Source: G963692885 sp964658655
Lineage (GTDB): Bacteria > Acidobacteriota > Terriglobia > Terriglobales > Acidobacteriaceae
NCBI GenBank assembly: GCA_964658655.1
Contig: CAZZZL010000001.1
Span: 1 to 64,000 of the forward strand
DNA length: 64,000 nucleotides
Reading direction: 5' to 3'
Below the pieces are notes generated by a model. That model worked only from the letters and a program-made list of their open reading frames with translations. It was not told the origin of the DNA and made no database searches. The position numbers and the translations under genes are program-made. Positions 26,788 through 36,077 of this stretch are shown here, one piece after another (the first letter of the stretch is position 1; every line of letters begins with the position of its first letter).

Positions 26788-28227
26788 TTACTTGACCGAG
26801 GGGCTATCGTCCGCTTTCAGATCGCCTAAAGCGTATTGGATGCCCGCTCGAAGATGCTCCAGCATCGGCGTCATGGCATATACACGGTCGCTGTGGCCGT
26901 GCCCTTCGTAGAACACTCGCCCCTTGCCCTCGCGGCGAATATAACTCAACGCATAATCGCCGTCGGTGCGTGGATGGGCTTCCTTCGCCTTATCTTCAGC
27001 GCTCATCTTGGAATAGTCGATACTCGTCAAGACATGCACATTCCTGCGTGAGAATGAGTCCTGCTCGAACGTATATGTTTCGTCATGGATCTCAAATTCC
27101 TTGCCATGGAACATAGTTGTCAAGGGGCTGATCGGATCATCGATCTTGACGTAGATCAATTGCGGATCCGGCCAGTGAAATTTGAAGTAACCGCCAATCA
27201 AAGTGTTGAACTCCGGCCACTGCTGCACCGGCTTCGCATCCAGGCCGAGATGGCGCATGTCCAGCGGAGGCAGCAACGAATTGAAGTGCGCGACAAAATC
27301 GGCGCGGCTCACTTTCCCGGTATGGCCGGCATCCAGCTTCTTGAACCAGGCGTCAGCAAGCTCGGCCCATTCCTGCTGGCTGACGGTTTCATCACTATCC
27401 TTGTCCGCCGCCGTGACCAGGCGGGAAGCGAGTATCAACGCTCCCAGATTCACTCCGGCACTGCCGCTTTTTGAAGCGGCCTCACTAGCCAGGCAATCGG
27501 TATGGTATGAATCAGTCGCCGCATGTATGGCGGCAACCCCTTTGCCACTCCTCACGAAGTTCAGGAACGCCGCTCGTCGTGAAGCGGTCACAGCAGGATC
27601 AGGATCGTCAAGAAAACAAGCGGTGGTACTGTCCAGAAAAATTGCGTCGTAGTTCTTTAGATTTTCAGTGTTGATATCCGCTGCGTTGTAAGTGACAGTC
27701 GTGATCCATAATCCACCCTGCTTTCCTAATGCTTCCACCGCCTTCGCAGCCAGCGGAATGGAGGCATGTACGAACCCCCCTGCGCCCGTATGCGCCAGCA
27801 GCAGAAGCCTGCGCTCGCGCATTGGTTTTGTACCGGGTGTAGTCGGTAAGGCCGCCATCATGGCATCCACAGCAGCCTGCTCTACTTGGATCGGCGCAGA
27901 ATTACCAGCCGGGTTGAAGGCGTTAGCCTGCCCCGGTTTGACAGCGGGCGGTGCAGGGAGCACTTTGCTGATGCCCGCTAAAATCTGCGGCTGGGTAAGG
28001 GTCGATTTATGAGTAGCGTCCCAGGCCGTAAACCATCCGTTAAAACCGGACTCGATTTCGGGCCGGGTGAGGTTTCCGTCTTTATCGGCATCCAGCGCAG
28101 TGAACAACGCCTGAGAAGTTCTGCCTCCGTCCGTTCCCTGCGCTCGCAAGTTTGCGACACCCGCTGTCAACAGCACTGCACAGTTGATCCAGATAATTAT
28201 CGATGTCAAATGTCTAATTCTTCTCAT
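26788..28227 (-). CDS. Exported ThuA-like protein with EF-hand loops
   Basis: The product has 479 residues and a signal peptide (about 1-29). A pair of EF-hand-like loops opens it (DADKDGNLTRPE and a weaker DATHKSTLTQPQ). A ThuA-type glutamine-amidotransferase-like fold follows (RRLLLLAHTGAGG, YDAIFLDSTTACFL, GKGVAAIHAATDSYH). It is split by another EF-hand pair at about 270-325 (DKDSDETVSQQEW and DAGHTGKVSRADF) before the fold resumes (FKFHWPDPQLIYVKIDD, YIRREGKGRVFYEGHGH). ThuA proteins are linked to sugar metabolism in Rhizobium but lack a defined reaction. The inserted calcium-binding loops suggest a calcium-dependent extracytoplasmic form. Confidence 0.8.
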   Translation of the reverse strand: MRRIRHLTSIIIWINCAVLLTAGVANLRAQGTDGGRTSQALFTALDADKDGNLTRPEIESGFNGWFTAWDATHKSTLTQPQILAGISKVLPAPPAVKPGQANAFNPAGNSAPIQVEQAAVDAMMAALPTTPGTKPMRERRLLLLAHTGAGGFVHASIPLAAKAVEALGKQGGLWITTVTYNAADINTENLKNYDAIFLDSTTACFLDDPDPAVTASRRAAFLNFVRSGKGVAAIHAATDSYHTDCLASEAASKSGSAGVNLGALILASRLVTAADKDSDETVSQQEWAELADAWFKKLDAGHTGKVSRADFVAHFNSLLPPLDMRHLGLDAKPVQQWPEFNTLIGGYFKFHWPDPQLIYVKIDDPISPLTTMFHGKEFEIHDETYTFEQDSFSRRNVHVLTSIDYSKMSAEDKAKEAHPRTDGDYALSYIRREGKGRVFYEGHGHSDRVYAMTPMLEHLRAGIQYALGDLKADDSPSVK

Positions 28228-28362
28228 AAATCCGCCGCAATGAGTCTACCTCGTATATGTCCCTCGAGTCTCCTGACATGCCAGGAAACTCTTCGCTGAG
28301 GTTCCCCCTGCGAAGAAACTCGCAATGATGAGCCCGTCCCCTGGCCGCTCAATAGTTACACC

Positions 28363-28500
28363 ATGCAATATCAACTGGACGCAACAAGCGCGGCCTTCGA
28401 AGTTGGATACGAAAGCGCAAGCCAGTTCAGCCAGAAATATCGTCGCTTCCCGGGCCAGTCTCCGGTTCCAGATTTACAGGCGCTTGGCCTGACGAGTTAA
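28363..28500 (+). pseudogene. C-terminal remnant of an AraC-family regulator
   Basis: A 45-codon frame encodes LDATSAAFEVGYESASQFSQ then KYRRFPGQSP, the second helix-turn-helix of AraC-type regulators, and ends in a normal TAA. The first helix-turn-helix and the sensing domain are missing. It is too short for the usual gene size and lies just upstream of paoA, so a regulator of the oxidoreductase operon may have been lost here. Confidence 0.65.
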
Positions 28501-28571
28501 AGTTAGTAAGGCCGAGATGAAAATATTGAAATCCCGAACCGATATGCCATCAGGCTCAAGGAGGTCTGCGG

Positions 28572-29222
28572 GTGTCAGAACAAGACAATGAGCAACGACT
28601 TACGTCTCTCGAAAAACTTACACGCCGTTCGTTTCTCTCACGCGTTGGAGTGGCCGGTATCGGTGCAGCTGCGGCAGGAGTCGCGGCGCCTCTTGCCGAG
28701 ACTGCCAGCGGTCAGGACCAGGTGGCTACACCTTCGGGCACAGCTATTCCCGGCACTGTATCCATCACGCTCAAAGTCAACGGCAAGGCGCACCAGGTCC
28801 AGATCGATCCGCGCGCGACAGTCCTCGACACACTGCGCGAAACCCTGCACCTCACCGGCACGAAAAAAGGTTGCGACCACGGCCAGTGCGGTGCATGCAC
28901 CATTCATGTCAATGGCCAGCGCGCGAACAGCTGCCTCCTCTTCGCCAGCATGCAGCAGGGCAAAGAGATCACTACGATTGAAGGCCTCGGTTCACCAGAC
29001 CACATGCACCCCATGCAGGCTGCCTTCGTTGAGCACGATGGCTATCAATGCGGATATTGCACCTCTGGCCAGATCATGTCGGCGGTCGCCATGATGAAGG
29101 AGCCCTGGGGCCCTGAAGACCACGAAGTCAAGGAAGCTCTGAGCGGAAATATTTGCCGCTGCGGCGCCTACCCTAACATCGTCGCCGCCGTACAAAGCTG
29201 CCGCGGCAAAGCCACCATCTAG
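28572..29222 (+). CDS. paoA: Aldehyde oxidoreductase, iron-sulfur subunit (PaoA-like)
   Basis: The product has 216 residues and starts with GTG after an AAGGAGGT site. A twin-arginine signal (TRRSFLSRVGVAG, about 17-30) exports the folded complex. The plant-type [2Fe-2S] domain holds CDHGQCGACTIHVNGQ and a later Cys, and the second [2Fe-2S] domain holds CGYCTSGQ and CRCGAYP. It passes electrons from the molybdenum site in PaoC to FAD in PaoB. Ten bases separate it from paoB. The operon arrangement A-B-C and the signal sequence match the periplasmic E. coli PaoABC enzyme, which oxidises aromatic aldehydes. Confidence 0.9.
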   Translation: MSEQDNEQRLTSLEKLTRRSFLSRVGVAGIGAAAAGVAAPLAETASGQDQVATPSGTAIPGTVSITLKVNGKAHQVQIDPRATVLDTLRETLHLTGTKKGCDHGQCGACTIHVNGQRANSCLLFASMQQGKEITTIEGLGSPDHMHPMQAAFVEHDGYQCGYCTSGQIMSAVAMMKEPWGPEDHEVKEALSGNICRCGAYPNIVAAVQSCRGKATI

Positions 29223-29232
29223 GAGCATTACT

Positions 29233-30231
29233 ATGCAGCCCTTTGAACTCGTCACGCCCGGCAACGTCTCGGACGCCATTCAGGCGCAGGCTTCATCGCA
29301 AACGGCCCAGCAGGGGGCGCAGGTCCGTTTCATTGCCGGTGGTACCAACCTTGTCGACTATATGAAGCTGAATGTCGAGACACCGCGAAAGCTGGTCGAC
29401 ATCAATGGCTTGGCGTTCGATAAGATTGAAATAGCGGAAAACGGTCGCCTGAAAATTGGCGCACTGACACGCAACAGCGAGGTCGCGCACCACCATTTGG
29501 TCAAGGAGCGGTACTCGGTTCTTTCGCAGGCGATCCTGGCAGGCGCCTCCACGCAACTCCGCAACATGGCGTCTACTGCTGGAAACCTGCTGCAGAAAAC
29601 GCGTTGCGCTTACTACCGGGATACCGCTTTTGGCTGCAACAAACGCGAGCCAGGCACGGGCTGCTCTGCTATCGGCGGACAGAATCGCATGCTCGCGATT
29701 CTCGGCACCAGCGACAAGTGCATCGCCTCAAATCCGTCGGATCAGAACGTGGCGCTCGCCGCACTGGAAGCGACCATTCACATTACTGGACGCAACGGTG
29801 ATCGCGTCGTCCCCATGGCGGAGTTCTATACGCTGCCCGGCAACGCGCCCCATATCGAAACGGTTCTTGAACCCGGAGACCTTATCACTCACATCTCGAT
29901 TCCGGCGCTTCCCGTTGGAGCCAAAAGCCTATACCTGAAGATTCGTGACCGTGCCTCCTACGAATTTGCACTCGTTTCAGCAGCCGTCATCATCAAGACC
30001 CAAGGCGAACACATCGAGTTCGTGCGCGTGGCCCTGGGCGGGGTCGGCTCGGTGCCGTGGCGCAGCCGGGAAGCAGAACACGCCCTACAGGGAAAAGCCG
30101 CAACGAATGGAAATTTTCGCGCCGCTGCCGACGCCGCGCTTCACAAGGCGCGGCCACAGTCTCAAAACGGCTTCAAGGTAGAACTCGCCAAGCGGTGCCT
30201 GGCAGCAGCACTGACCCAGGCCATGGCATAA
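29233..30231 (+). CDS. paoB: Aldehyde oxidoreductase, FAD subunit (PaoB-like)
   Basis: The product has 332 residues of the xanthine-dehydrogenase FAD-binding family. The FAD phosphate loop is IAGGTNLVDYMK and a second contact region is ASTAGNLLQ. It also has the cysteine-rich insert CAYYRDTAFGCNKREPGTGC, characteristic of PaoB and absent from ordinary xanthine dehydrogenase FAD subunits; in PaoB it binds an extra [4Fe-4S] cluster. No signal peptide is present, so it would travel with PaoA through Tat. It follows paoA by 10 bases and precedes paoC by 10. Confidence 0.9.
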   Translation: MQPFELVTPGNVSDAIQAQASSQTAQQGAQVRFIAGGTNLVDYMKLNVETPRKLVDINGLAFDKIEIAENGRLKIGALTRNSEVAHHHLVKERYSVLSQAILAGASTQLRNMASTAGNLLQKTRCAYYRDTAFGCNKREPGTGCSAIGGQNRMLAILGTSDKCIASNPSDQNVALAALEATIHITGRNGDRVVPMAEFYTLPGNAPHIETVLEPGDLITHISIPALPVGAKSLYLKIRDRASYEFALVSAAVIIKTQGEHIEFVRVALGGVGSVPWRSREAEHALQGKAATNGNFRAAADAALHKARPQSQNGFKVELAKRCLAAALTQAMA

Positions 30232-30241
30232 GGAGCGAACG

Positions 30242-32518
30242 ATGATATTAGATCAACAGCAGGCGCCCGACACTCCGAATGTGACGGACTCTTCCGTCAT
30301 CGGTAAACCGCAGTCGCGCATCGACGGTCCACTCAAGACTACAGGCGCAGCGATGTACTCCTCCGACTATCACTTCGAAGGTCTTGCGTTTGCGTGGCCG
30401 ACGACTTCCACAGTCGCCAGCGGCACGATCAGCAGCATCGATATCTCAATGGCCGCAAAGATGCCGGGAGTCCTCGCTGTCTACACGCATGACACCATTG
30501 GCCCTATCTACCGCACGCCGCCCGCGGAGGGGTTCAGCATGATCCTCGACGAAAAGCGGCCGCCATTGGAAGATACGACGGTACGCTACTACGGCCAATA
30601 CGTAGCCGTTGCTGTGGCGCAAACCGTCGAGCAGGCACGTGCAGCCGCCGAAGCAGTAAAAGTCACGTATGCGAAGACACCACACAATACCAGCGACAAA
30701 CTTTTAGGCGAAGTAGGTAAAGACGACAAGAAGACTGTCACGAAGCGCGGCAACACTGCAGCCGCCTTTGCCTCCGCACCTGTGAAACATGACGCCATTT
30801 ACAGCACGCCCGCAGAGACGCACAATCCCATAGAACTCCACGCCTCTGTTGCCGTCTACAAGGACGGTAAATACACCCTTTACGAGACATCGCAGGCTGT
30901 CGGCAACTCTCGCGACGTTCTCGCTGCGCAGCTCGGCGTGCCCTCTGAAAACGTCCAGGTCATCACGCGATTTCTTGGTTCTGGCTTCGGGGGGAAGCTA
31001 TGGCCGTGGCCGCACGCTTCGCTCGCCGCAGCATGCGCCCGCAATCTGAATCGTCCGGTAAAGCTTGTGGTCTCTCGCTCCATGATGTTCCAGAGCGTTG
31101 GCCACCGTCCCGCCATCGATCAGCAGGTCAGGATTGCCACCGACACCAGCGGCAGACTGCTGGCCATCGAGCAGGACTACGTCAACCACACCAGCATCCT
31201 TGATGACTACGACGAGGGATGCGGTGAGGCGACGGGCTTTATTTATTCCTGCCCCAACGTTTTCGTCACCGGTGGCTTGGCACGCCGGAACATCGGCACG
31301 CCGACCTCCATGCGTGGACCCGGAGCGGTTCCCGGCCTGTACGCACTCGAAAGCGCGATGGACGAAGTTGCCCTCAAGCTCAAGTTAGACCCCGTCCAGT
31401 TTCGGCTCATGAACGAGCCAGCGAAAGACGAAAGCACGGGCCAGGAATTCTCATCTCGTCACTTGAAGGAATGCCTGACAACAGGGGCTGAGAAATTTGG
31501 CTGGTCCCGTTACAAACCTGCCGTCGGTTCCATGAAGAACGATAAAGGCATAACGCTCGGCTGGGGCATGGCCGCCTGTACCTGGATCGCGGCGCGCACT
31601 GAGGCCGAAGCCACCGTAGAACTTCTGCGGGACGGCAGCGCGCGTGTCACCTGTGGCACGCAGGATATTGGCACGGGCACGTACACTGTCATAGCGCAAA
31701 TGGTCTCGCATGAGACCGGTATTCCGGTGGACAAGATCGACGTTGTCTTGGGAGACTCAGCACTTCCCCCCGGTCCGATCAGTGGAGGCTCGTGGGCGAC
31801 GGCTTCCGTCACGCCTGCTGTCATGCAGGCTGCACAGAAGGCAACACAGCAGCTGGTCATGGTAGCCACCATTGTCCCATCCTCGCCATTCAACGGTAAG
31901 GATGCGAAGACGATCGAGTTCAGCAATGGCGGCGTTCAGGTAAAAGGTAAGACGGAGACACGTATCGCCACCGCGGACATCATCCGCATGGCCAATGTCA
32001 AAGCAATCAGCGGCCAGGGCAAGTCACAGGGCACACTGGGCACAGACAAGATGTCCTCGCACAGCTACGGTGCCCAGTTCGCAGAAGTCATGTGGCAGCC
32101 GGAGATGGCGCGCCTCCGCGTCAGTCGTGTGGTCACAGTGATTGACGCCGGTCGCATCATTAATCCCCGTGCTGCCCGCAATCAGATCGAAGGCGCAGTG
32201 GTGATGGGCGTCGGCATGGCCATGCTCGAAGCTACCGAGTACGACCAGAGGAGCGGGGCGCCGATGAACAGCAATCTCGCCGACTACGTAGTCGCGGTTC
32301 ATGCCGACTGCCCGGATATCGATGTAACTTTCCTCGACTATCCCGACTACAACCTGAATCAAATCGGAGCACGAGGCGTGGGAGAAATTGGTCTCGCAGG
32401 AATCGCAGCAGCAATTGCAAATGCCGTTCACCACGCAACAGGCGTCCGCGTTCGCAACCTGCCCATCCGTATCGAGGATCTACTGGATACGCCCGTAGGA
32501 AATTCAATGGCCGTCTAG
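30242..32518 (+). CDS. paoC: Aldehyde oxidoreductase, molybdopterin subunit (PaoC-like)
   Basis: The product has 758 residues, the large subunit of the xanthine oxidase family. It shows the N-terminal Ald_Xan_dh hammerhead (VIGKPQSRIDGPLKTTGAA), molybdopterin contacts (FLGSGFGGKLWPWPHA, SMRGPGAVPG, GTQDIGTGTYTV, SGGSWATASV) and the catalytic glutamate in the C-terminal GARGVGEIGLAG. It binds the molybdenum cytosine-dinucleotide cofactor and oxidises aldehydes to acids. The dedicated chaperone gene paoD is not in the next bases, where the strand changes, so it must lie elsewhere. Confidence 0.9.
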   Translation: MILDQQQAPDTPNVTDSSVIGKPQSRIDGPLKTTGAAMYSSDYHFEGLAFAWPTTSTVASGTISSIDISMAAKMPGVLAVYTHDTIGPIYRTPPAEGFSMILDEKRPPLEDTTVRYYGQYVAVAVAQTVEQARAAAEAVKVTYAKTPHNTSDKLLGEVGKDDKKTVTKRGNTAAAFASAPVKHDAIYSTPAETHNPIELHASVAVYKDGKYTLYETSQAVGNSRDVLAAQLGVPSENVQVITRFLGSGFGGKLWPWPHASLAAACARNLNRPVKLVVSRSMMFQSVGHRPAIDQQVRIATDTSGRLLAIEQDYVNHTSILDDYDEGCGEATGFIYSCPNVFVTGGLARRNIGTPTSMRGPGAVPGLYALESAMDEVALKLKLDPVQFRLMNEPAKDESTGQEFSSRHLKECLTTGAEKFGWSRYKPAVGSMKNDKGITLGWGMAACTWIAARTEAEATVELLRDGSARVTCGTQDIGTGTYTVIAQMVSHETGIPVDKIDVVLGDSALPPGPISGGSWATASVTPAVMQAAQKATQQLVMVATIVPSSPFNGKDAKTIEFSNGGVQVKGKTETRIATADIIRMANVKAISGQGKSQGTLGTDKMSSHSYGAQFAEVMWQPEMARLRVSRVVTVIDAGRIINPRAARNQIEGAVVMGVGMAMLEATEYDQRSGAPMNSNLADYVVAVHADCPDIDVTFLDYPDYNLNQIGARGVGEIGLAGIAAAIANAVHHATGVRVRNLPIRIEDLLDTPVGNSMAV

Positions 32519-32726
32519 TGACTTCAGTTCATCACGAGCCAGGATACGAAAGCGTACGTCCGATATTTTGTCGGTAGATGATTGGTTAATCCACTACCGT
32601 TCACATCGCGGATAGATACGGCTACGACTCCACTTTCGTTTAGCCGTTCATCAGAACTTTTTGAATGGCCTGCACATCGGGAGTATTCCTCCCTTGATTC
32701 ACCAGGTATTTTCCCCGGCCGAATTT

Positions 32727-33290
32727 TCAACCGGTGATATTGCCGGCGAGGTTCAGGTCAATCGCAACATCATTCTCGGCTTTCCAGATCAAGAAACTCG
32801 GATTCTTCACACCCCACTGTACATAGGGAACAATAAAGTGCGCTTTTGCCGTTGCCTTCGAACCATCAATGTGAATCTGCATCGGAATCGTCAGATCGTG
32901 CGGTGTGCCCAGTAATGTGAAAACACCGCTTACCTGAATAGTAGAGTCGCCCGAAGCAGCAATGGCTCCGCTAAAAGTTTTGGGCGCGAAAGATACAGTC
33001 GTATACTGCTCCACTTTGAGGATGTCTTTGTCCATCCTCTTATCGCGGCTGTCGTTTCCTGTCTTGCCGCTGCCGGCTGCAACGATAACCATTCCGGATA
33101 TCTGGGCAGCCGTGCGATCGAAATTAATCGATCCCGACTGTATGTGGAAAGTGCCGTTGACAACCTCGTGGGTAGTATTGAGCTTGATCTTGACTTCACT
33201 GGCATCGGCATTCACGGCAAACACTTGATGCTGTGCGAACGCGACGGGAGTAAGTACAACTGCGAGAGCTAAGGCTATGAAGGACTTCAT
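32727..33290 (-). CDS. YceI family periplasmic lipid-binding protein
   Basis: The product has 187 residues with a signal peptide (residues 1-19, ending PVAFAQ) and a lipocalin-like YceI fold, seen in VFAVNADASEVKIKLNTTHE, VNGTFHIQSGSINFD, SGMVIVAAGSGKTGNDSRDK and TFSGAIAASGDSTIQVSG. YceI homologues bind polyisoprenoids or other long lipids in a hydrophobic pocket. It is the last gene of the leftward series that begins with a type III polyketide synthase, 43 bases after the FAD oxidoreductase gene. A role in carrying the product of that cluster is an attractive inference, not shown. Confidence 0.85.
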   Translation of the reverse strand: MKSFIALALAVVLTPVAFAQHQVFAVNADASEVKIKLNTTHEVVNGTFHIQSGSINFDRTAAQISGMVIVAAGSGKTGNDSRDKRMDKDILKVEQYTTVSFAPKTFSGAIAASGDSTIQVSGVFTLLGTPHDLTIPMQIHIDGSKATAKAHFIVPYVQWGVKNPSFLIWKAENDVAIDLNLAGNITG

Positions 33291-33333
33291 TGCATCTCCC
33301 TACTGGAAAGTTCTTGATCCCCGAGAGTCAGTT

Positions 33334-34464
33334 TCAGTTGGCAAAAGCCTGTGAACGCGTAATAGTCGGCTGACTGACGCGTGTGATTCTAGCGGTTAGG
33401 CGCATTGCGCCCGGCCAGACGCTGAGGCAGAATGGCAGGACCGCGCGGGCGAGCGCGTTATTCAAGCCGTTGGCAGCAGCCTCGGCAAGGCGCATCTGGA
33501 GCAGCATGCTCGAACGTAGTTTCGGTTGAAAAACCGACGCTGGCTCGCCGGCAAAATAGGCGGAGGCGGCGCTTCGTGCCGTGTGCAGGGCGATGGATAT
33601 ACCATCCCCGGTAAACGATGGTATGACAGCAGCCTGATCGCCGATGCAATAGAGTCCATCCTCGGTCGCGCGGCGGAGGTAACCATATGGAATATGCGTG
33701 ATGGCGATCGGCTTGTCCAGGAGCGGTTCTGCGCCCTCAAGTCGCATTGCGAGATGAGGACATTGCTGCTTCATCATCGCAAGCAGGCCCTCCCAGCGAA
33801 GACCTGCGCGGACAAAGTAACGCCGCTGCACAACACAGCAAAAATTCGCAATGCCGTCCTGCACCGGTTGGATACCACCGTAGCCCCCGTCATAGAGTGT
33901 CAGTTCAGAGGCGTCCGCCAGGTCGGCGGTCTGTGCAGCAGAAAGTCGGTAGTACATCTTGAAGGCTACCCATTCGTGTTGATCCTTCGGTCGACTGTGC
34001 CCGCGAAGATCATGCTTACCTGTAGCGAGGAAGGCAGTTGGAGTCTCAAAAATTGTGCCGTCGTCCAGCGTAGCCTGCCAGAGGTTATCACCCGTACGGC
34101 CGAGCGACTGTACACTTCGTCCGCGCTCGATGCGGACGCCCGTCGAAATAGCCTGGGCAATCAAAGCTGTATCAAGGGCTTTCCGGGTAAGCGAGGCTGC
34201 GGGGAAAGGCAGCGGAGCCTCTGCGGCGCGCCTTGCTGCAGCCAGGCGAACTCGATTGATTGGCACGGCGCCAAGCGACGCCACATCGATGCCCAGCGCA
34301 TGCAGGTCCTGAAGAGCTTCTCCACTCAAGAATTCTCCACAGACCTTATGGCGTGGCGTTACTTCACGTTCGATAAGAGTTACACTTCGGCCCTTACGGG
34401 CTAGTGCAATCGACGCAGCACAGCCTGCGACTCCACCACCAAGTATAAGAATTTCAGCTTGCAA
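33334..34464 (-). CDS. FAD-dependent oxidoreductase, geranylgeranyl-reductase-like
   Basis: The Rossmann dinucleotide site (ILILGGGVAGCAASIALA) starts close to a TTG at 34464 that follows an AGGAG site with proper spacing. I prefer this to the ATG at 34527, which would add 21 residues without features. Further motifs are HKVCGEFLSGEAL, RVRLAAARRA, and the second FAD site YCIGDQAAVIPSFTGDGIS. About 376 residues fits the geranylgeranyl reductase and halogenase-like group of flavoproteins. In bacteria such genes are often next to type III polyketide synthases, where they oxidise the alkylresorcinol or alkylpyrone ring or reduce chains. Here the PKS is three genes upstream. Confidence 0.85.
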   Translation of the reverse strand: MQAEILILGGGVAGCAASIALARKGRSVTLIEREVTPRHKVCGEFLSGEALQDLHALGIDVASLGAVPINRVRLAAARRAAEAPLPFPAASLTRKALDTALIAQAISTGVRIERGRSVQSLGRTGDNLWQATLDDGTIFETPTAFLATGKHDLRGHSRPKDQHEWVAFKMYYRLSAAQTADLADASELTLYDGGYGGIQPVQDGIANFCCVVQRRYFVRAGLRWEGLLAMMKQQCPHLAMRLEGAEPLLDKPIAITHIPYGYLRRATEDGLYCIGDQAAVIPSFTGDGISIALHTARSAASAYFAGEPASVFQPKLRSSMLLQMRLAEAAANGLNNALARAVLPFCLSVWPGAMRLTARITRVSQPTITRSQAFAN

Positions 34465-34618
34465 AGCATTACTCCTGATTCGTTGGTTCTTTAACTTCTG
34501 GCCCGCGCATCCTGTACTTCTATTCAACCTGACATACGGCCTGGAAAGTAGTCTGAAACGTCATTCTGTACAAATCGTCATACTTATCAATAAAATGTGC
34601 GGCCCGTTTCATCACTAG

Positions 34619-35254
34619 TCACTCGCGGCGAGTAGTGAGTTCGCGCCAGTTGAGGCCAAGGTCGACGATGACAATGGAAGCAAGGGTAAAAGCAATGACG
34701 CCCACCGCAGCCAGTGTGTCGCCAAGGTGGCTCCAATACGATGGGACCAGATTCAACACGCGACTGGAGACGAAAGTGAACGTGACCGCATAGGAACGGG
34801 CCATCCATTGGCGATGCGCGATGATCTGACGGTTCCTGGCGGCAATGACAGCGGCGCAAGTACAGACAATCCATGCAGCGGCCTGCATTGAGGTTCCAGG
34901 CAACCCTGGGCGCCCGGAGGCCAGGGCGATTCCTGTGAATGCACCGATGATCACCGAGAAAAAATACAGCCGGCCCAGGATGCGATGAAACTTCAGGTGA
35001 CGCGCGCGCAGACGCGACGAGAATTGCAGGGGGCCCGCCAGCAGAGCGAAGGTACCGCAGAGAGTATGTGGAATGAGCAGTCCGCGGTCCGCTATGACCT
35101 GCAGCCGGTAAGCGTGGTACATAGGGTAATCGGCGACCAGAAGGACTTCCGATGTGATGAAGACGAAGAGCGTCGTCACACCCAGACAGATCCAGAGAAT
35201 CGCTTTGAATCTGGATCGGCCGACACTTGTTGCAACCAGCGTGCTGGAAGCCAT
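34619..35254 (-). CDS. DUF2306 membrane protein
   Basis: The product has 211 residues with about six membrane helices and the DUF2306 pattern: histidines in YHAYRLQVIADRGLLIPHTL, FALLAGPLQFSSRLR, KFHRILGRLYFF and HRQWMARSYAVTF. The histidine-rich helices resemble heme or quinone membrane proteins; function is unknown. It sits between the methyltransferase and the flavoprotein of the polyketide cluster, in the same direction. Confidence 0.8.
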   Translation of the reverse strand: MASSTLVATSVGRSRFKAILWICLGVTTLFVFITSEVLLVADYPMYHAYRLQVIADRGLLIPHTLCGTFALLAGPLQFSSRLRARHLKFHRILGRLYFFSVIIGAFTGIALASGRPGLPGTSMQAAAWIVCTCAAVIAARNRQIIAHRQWMARSYAVTFTFVSSRVLNLVPSYWSHLGDTLAAVGVIAFTLASIVIVDLGLNWRELTTRRE

Positions 35255-35351
35255 TATTCGCCTCTCTAATGATTAGACGTAATAGTGTGCTCGACGACGG
35301 CAACGACCTTCAAATGGATTGGCCCAACGACGGGTTGCATCCTCACGGACC

Positions 35352-36077
35352 TCACTTCCACCGACCGACACACAATCTTCCCGGTCGCCAGCGTGCCACT
35401 GTGGCCAAGCCTCGCGGTATCTCCGCCGCTGCCAGCAGCCGGATCCAGTCTTCTTCCCTGAAAGCTCGCCGGAAGGACACTGGCCCGTCATGGCGCACAA
35501 ATCGATGCCAGCCCACCATGCGGGCAAGCCACCCGAACAACCGACTACTCAACGCCGACCGTTCCAGATCGTTGATAAACCAACCCGCCTGTGCAGTCCC
35601 TTCCATCCATCGCAGAAGCGCGATGATTTCCCTTTCTTCCAGGTGGTGTGTCAACAACGAACTCACAATAATATCGGCCTGCTTCTCCGGCCGAAATGAG
35701 AGAGCATCGCCGGTAACCCATGCGATTCCGGTTCCCTTCGGCGTGAACTCGGCCGCCGCACGAGCTGCATAAGGATTCAGGTCGATCCCGGTTAACTCCA
35801 CCGCAATGCTTCGTCTCCTCGCCCAGCCTGCAATCTGGCGCAGCAGATCACCCCCGCCACTCCCTACATCGACAATACGCACCGGCTCCCGCAGTCCGTG
35901 CGGCAAACGTTCCAGCCAGGCGAGTGTCGGCCGATATCCCAGCAGCCACCGGTTTACCTGCTCCAGACTCCGCAGGCAGCCGCGAAAATCGTCATAGCTG
36001 CAGTTACCATCCATCAGTTCCGGTAATTCGCTCGGACAGACACGCCGGCTGAAATCCATATCCGCCCTAGACGGCAT
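35352..36077 (-). CDS. Class I SAM-dependent methyltransferase of the type III PKS cluster
   Basis: The product has 241 residues. An N-terminal region of about 60 residues (ELPELMDGNCSYDDFRGCLR, VNRWLLGYRP) precedes SAM-binding motif I (VRIVDVGSGGGDLLRQI) and VELTGIDLNPYA, ITGDA-like VTGDALSF and DIIVSSLLTHH. The short WLARMVGWHRFVRHDGPVSFRRAF segment is typical of methyltransferases beside bacterial chalcone-synthase-like genes. The ATG at 36077 lies inside the end of the PKS gene (11-base overlap), so they are translated together. It probably O- or C-methylates the polyketide. Confidence 0.85.
   Translation of the reverse strand: MPSRADMDFSRRVCPSELPELMDGNCSYDDFRGCLRSLEQVNRWLLGYRPTLAWLERLPHGLREPVRIVDVGSGGGDLLRQIAGWARRRSIAVELTGIDLNPYAARAAAEFTPKGTGIAWVTGDALSFRPEKQADIIVSSLLTHHLEEREIIALLRWMEGTAQAGWFINDLERSALSSRLFGWLARMVGWHRFVRHDGPVSFRRAFREEDWIRLLAAAEIPRGLATVARWRPGRLCVGRWK

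Noticed and set aside
34587..35303. A 238-codon minus-strand frame overlapping the DUF2306 gene
   Set aside because: The DUF2306 frame has clear membrane helices and conserved histidines; the other frame is a composition-driven shadow.
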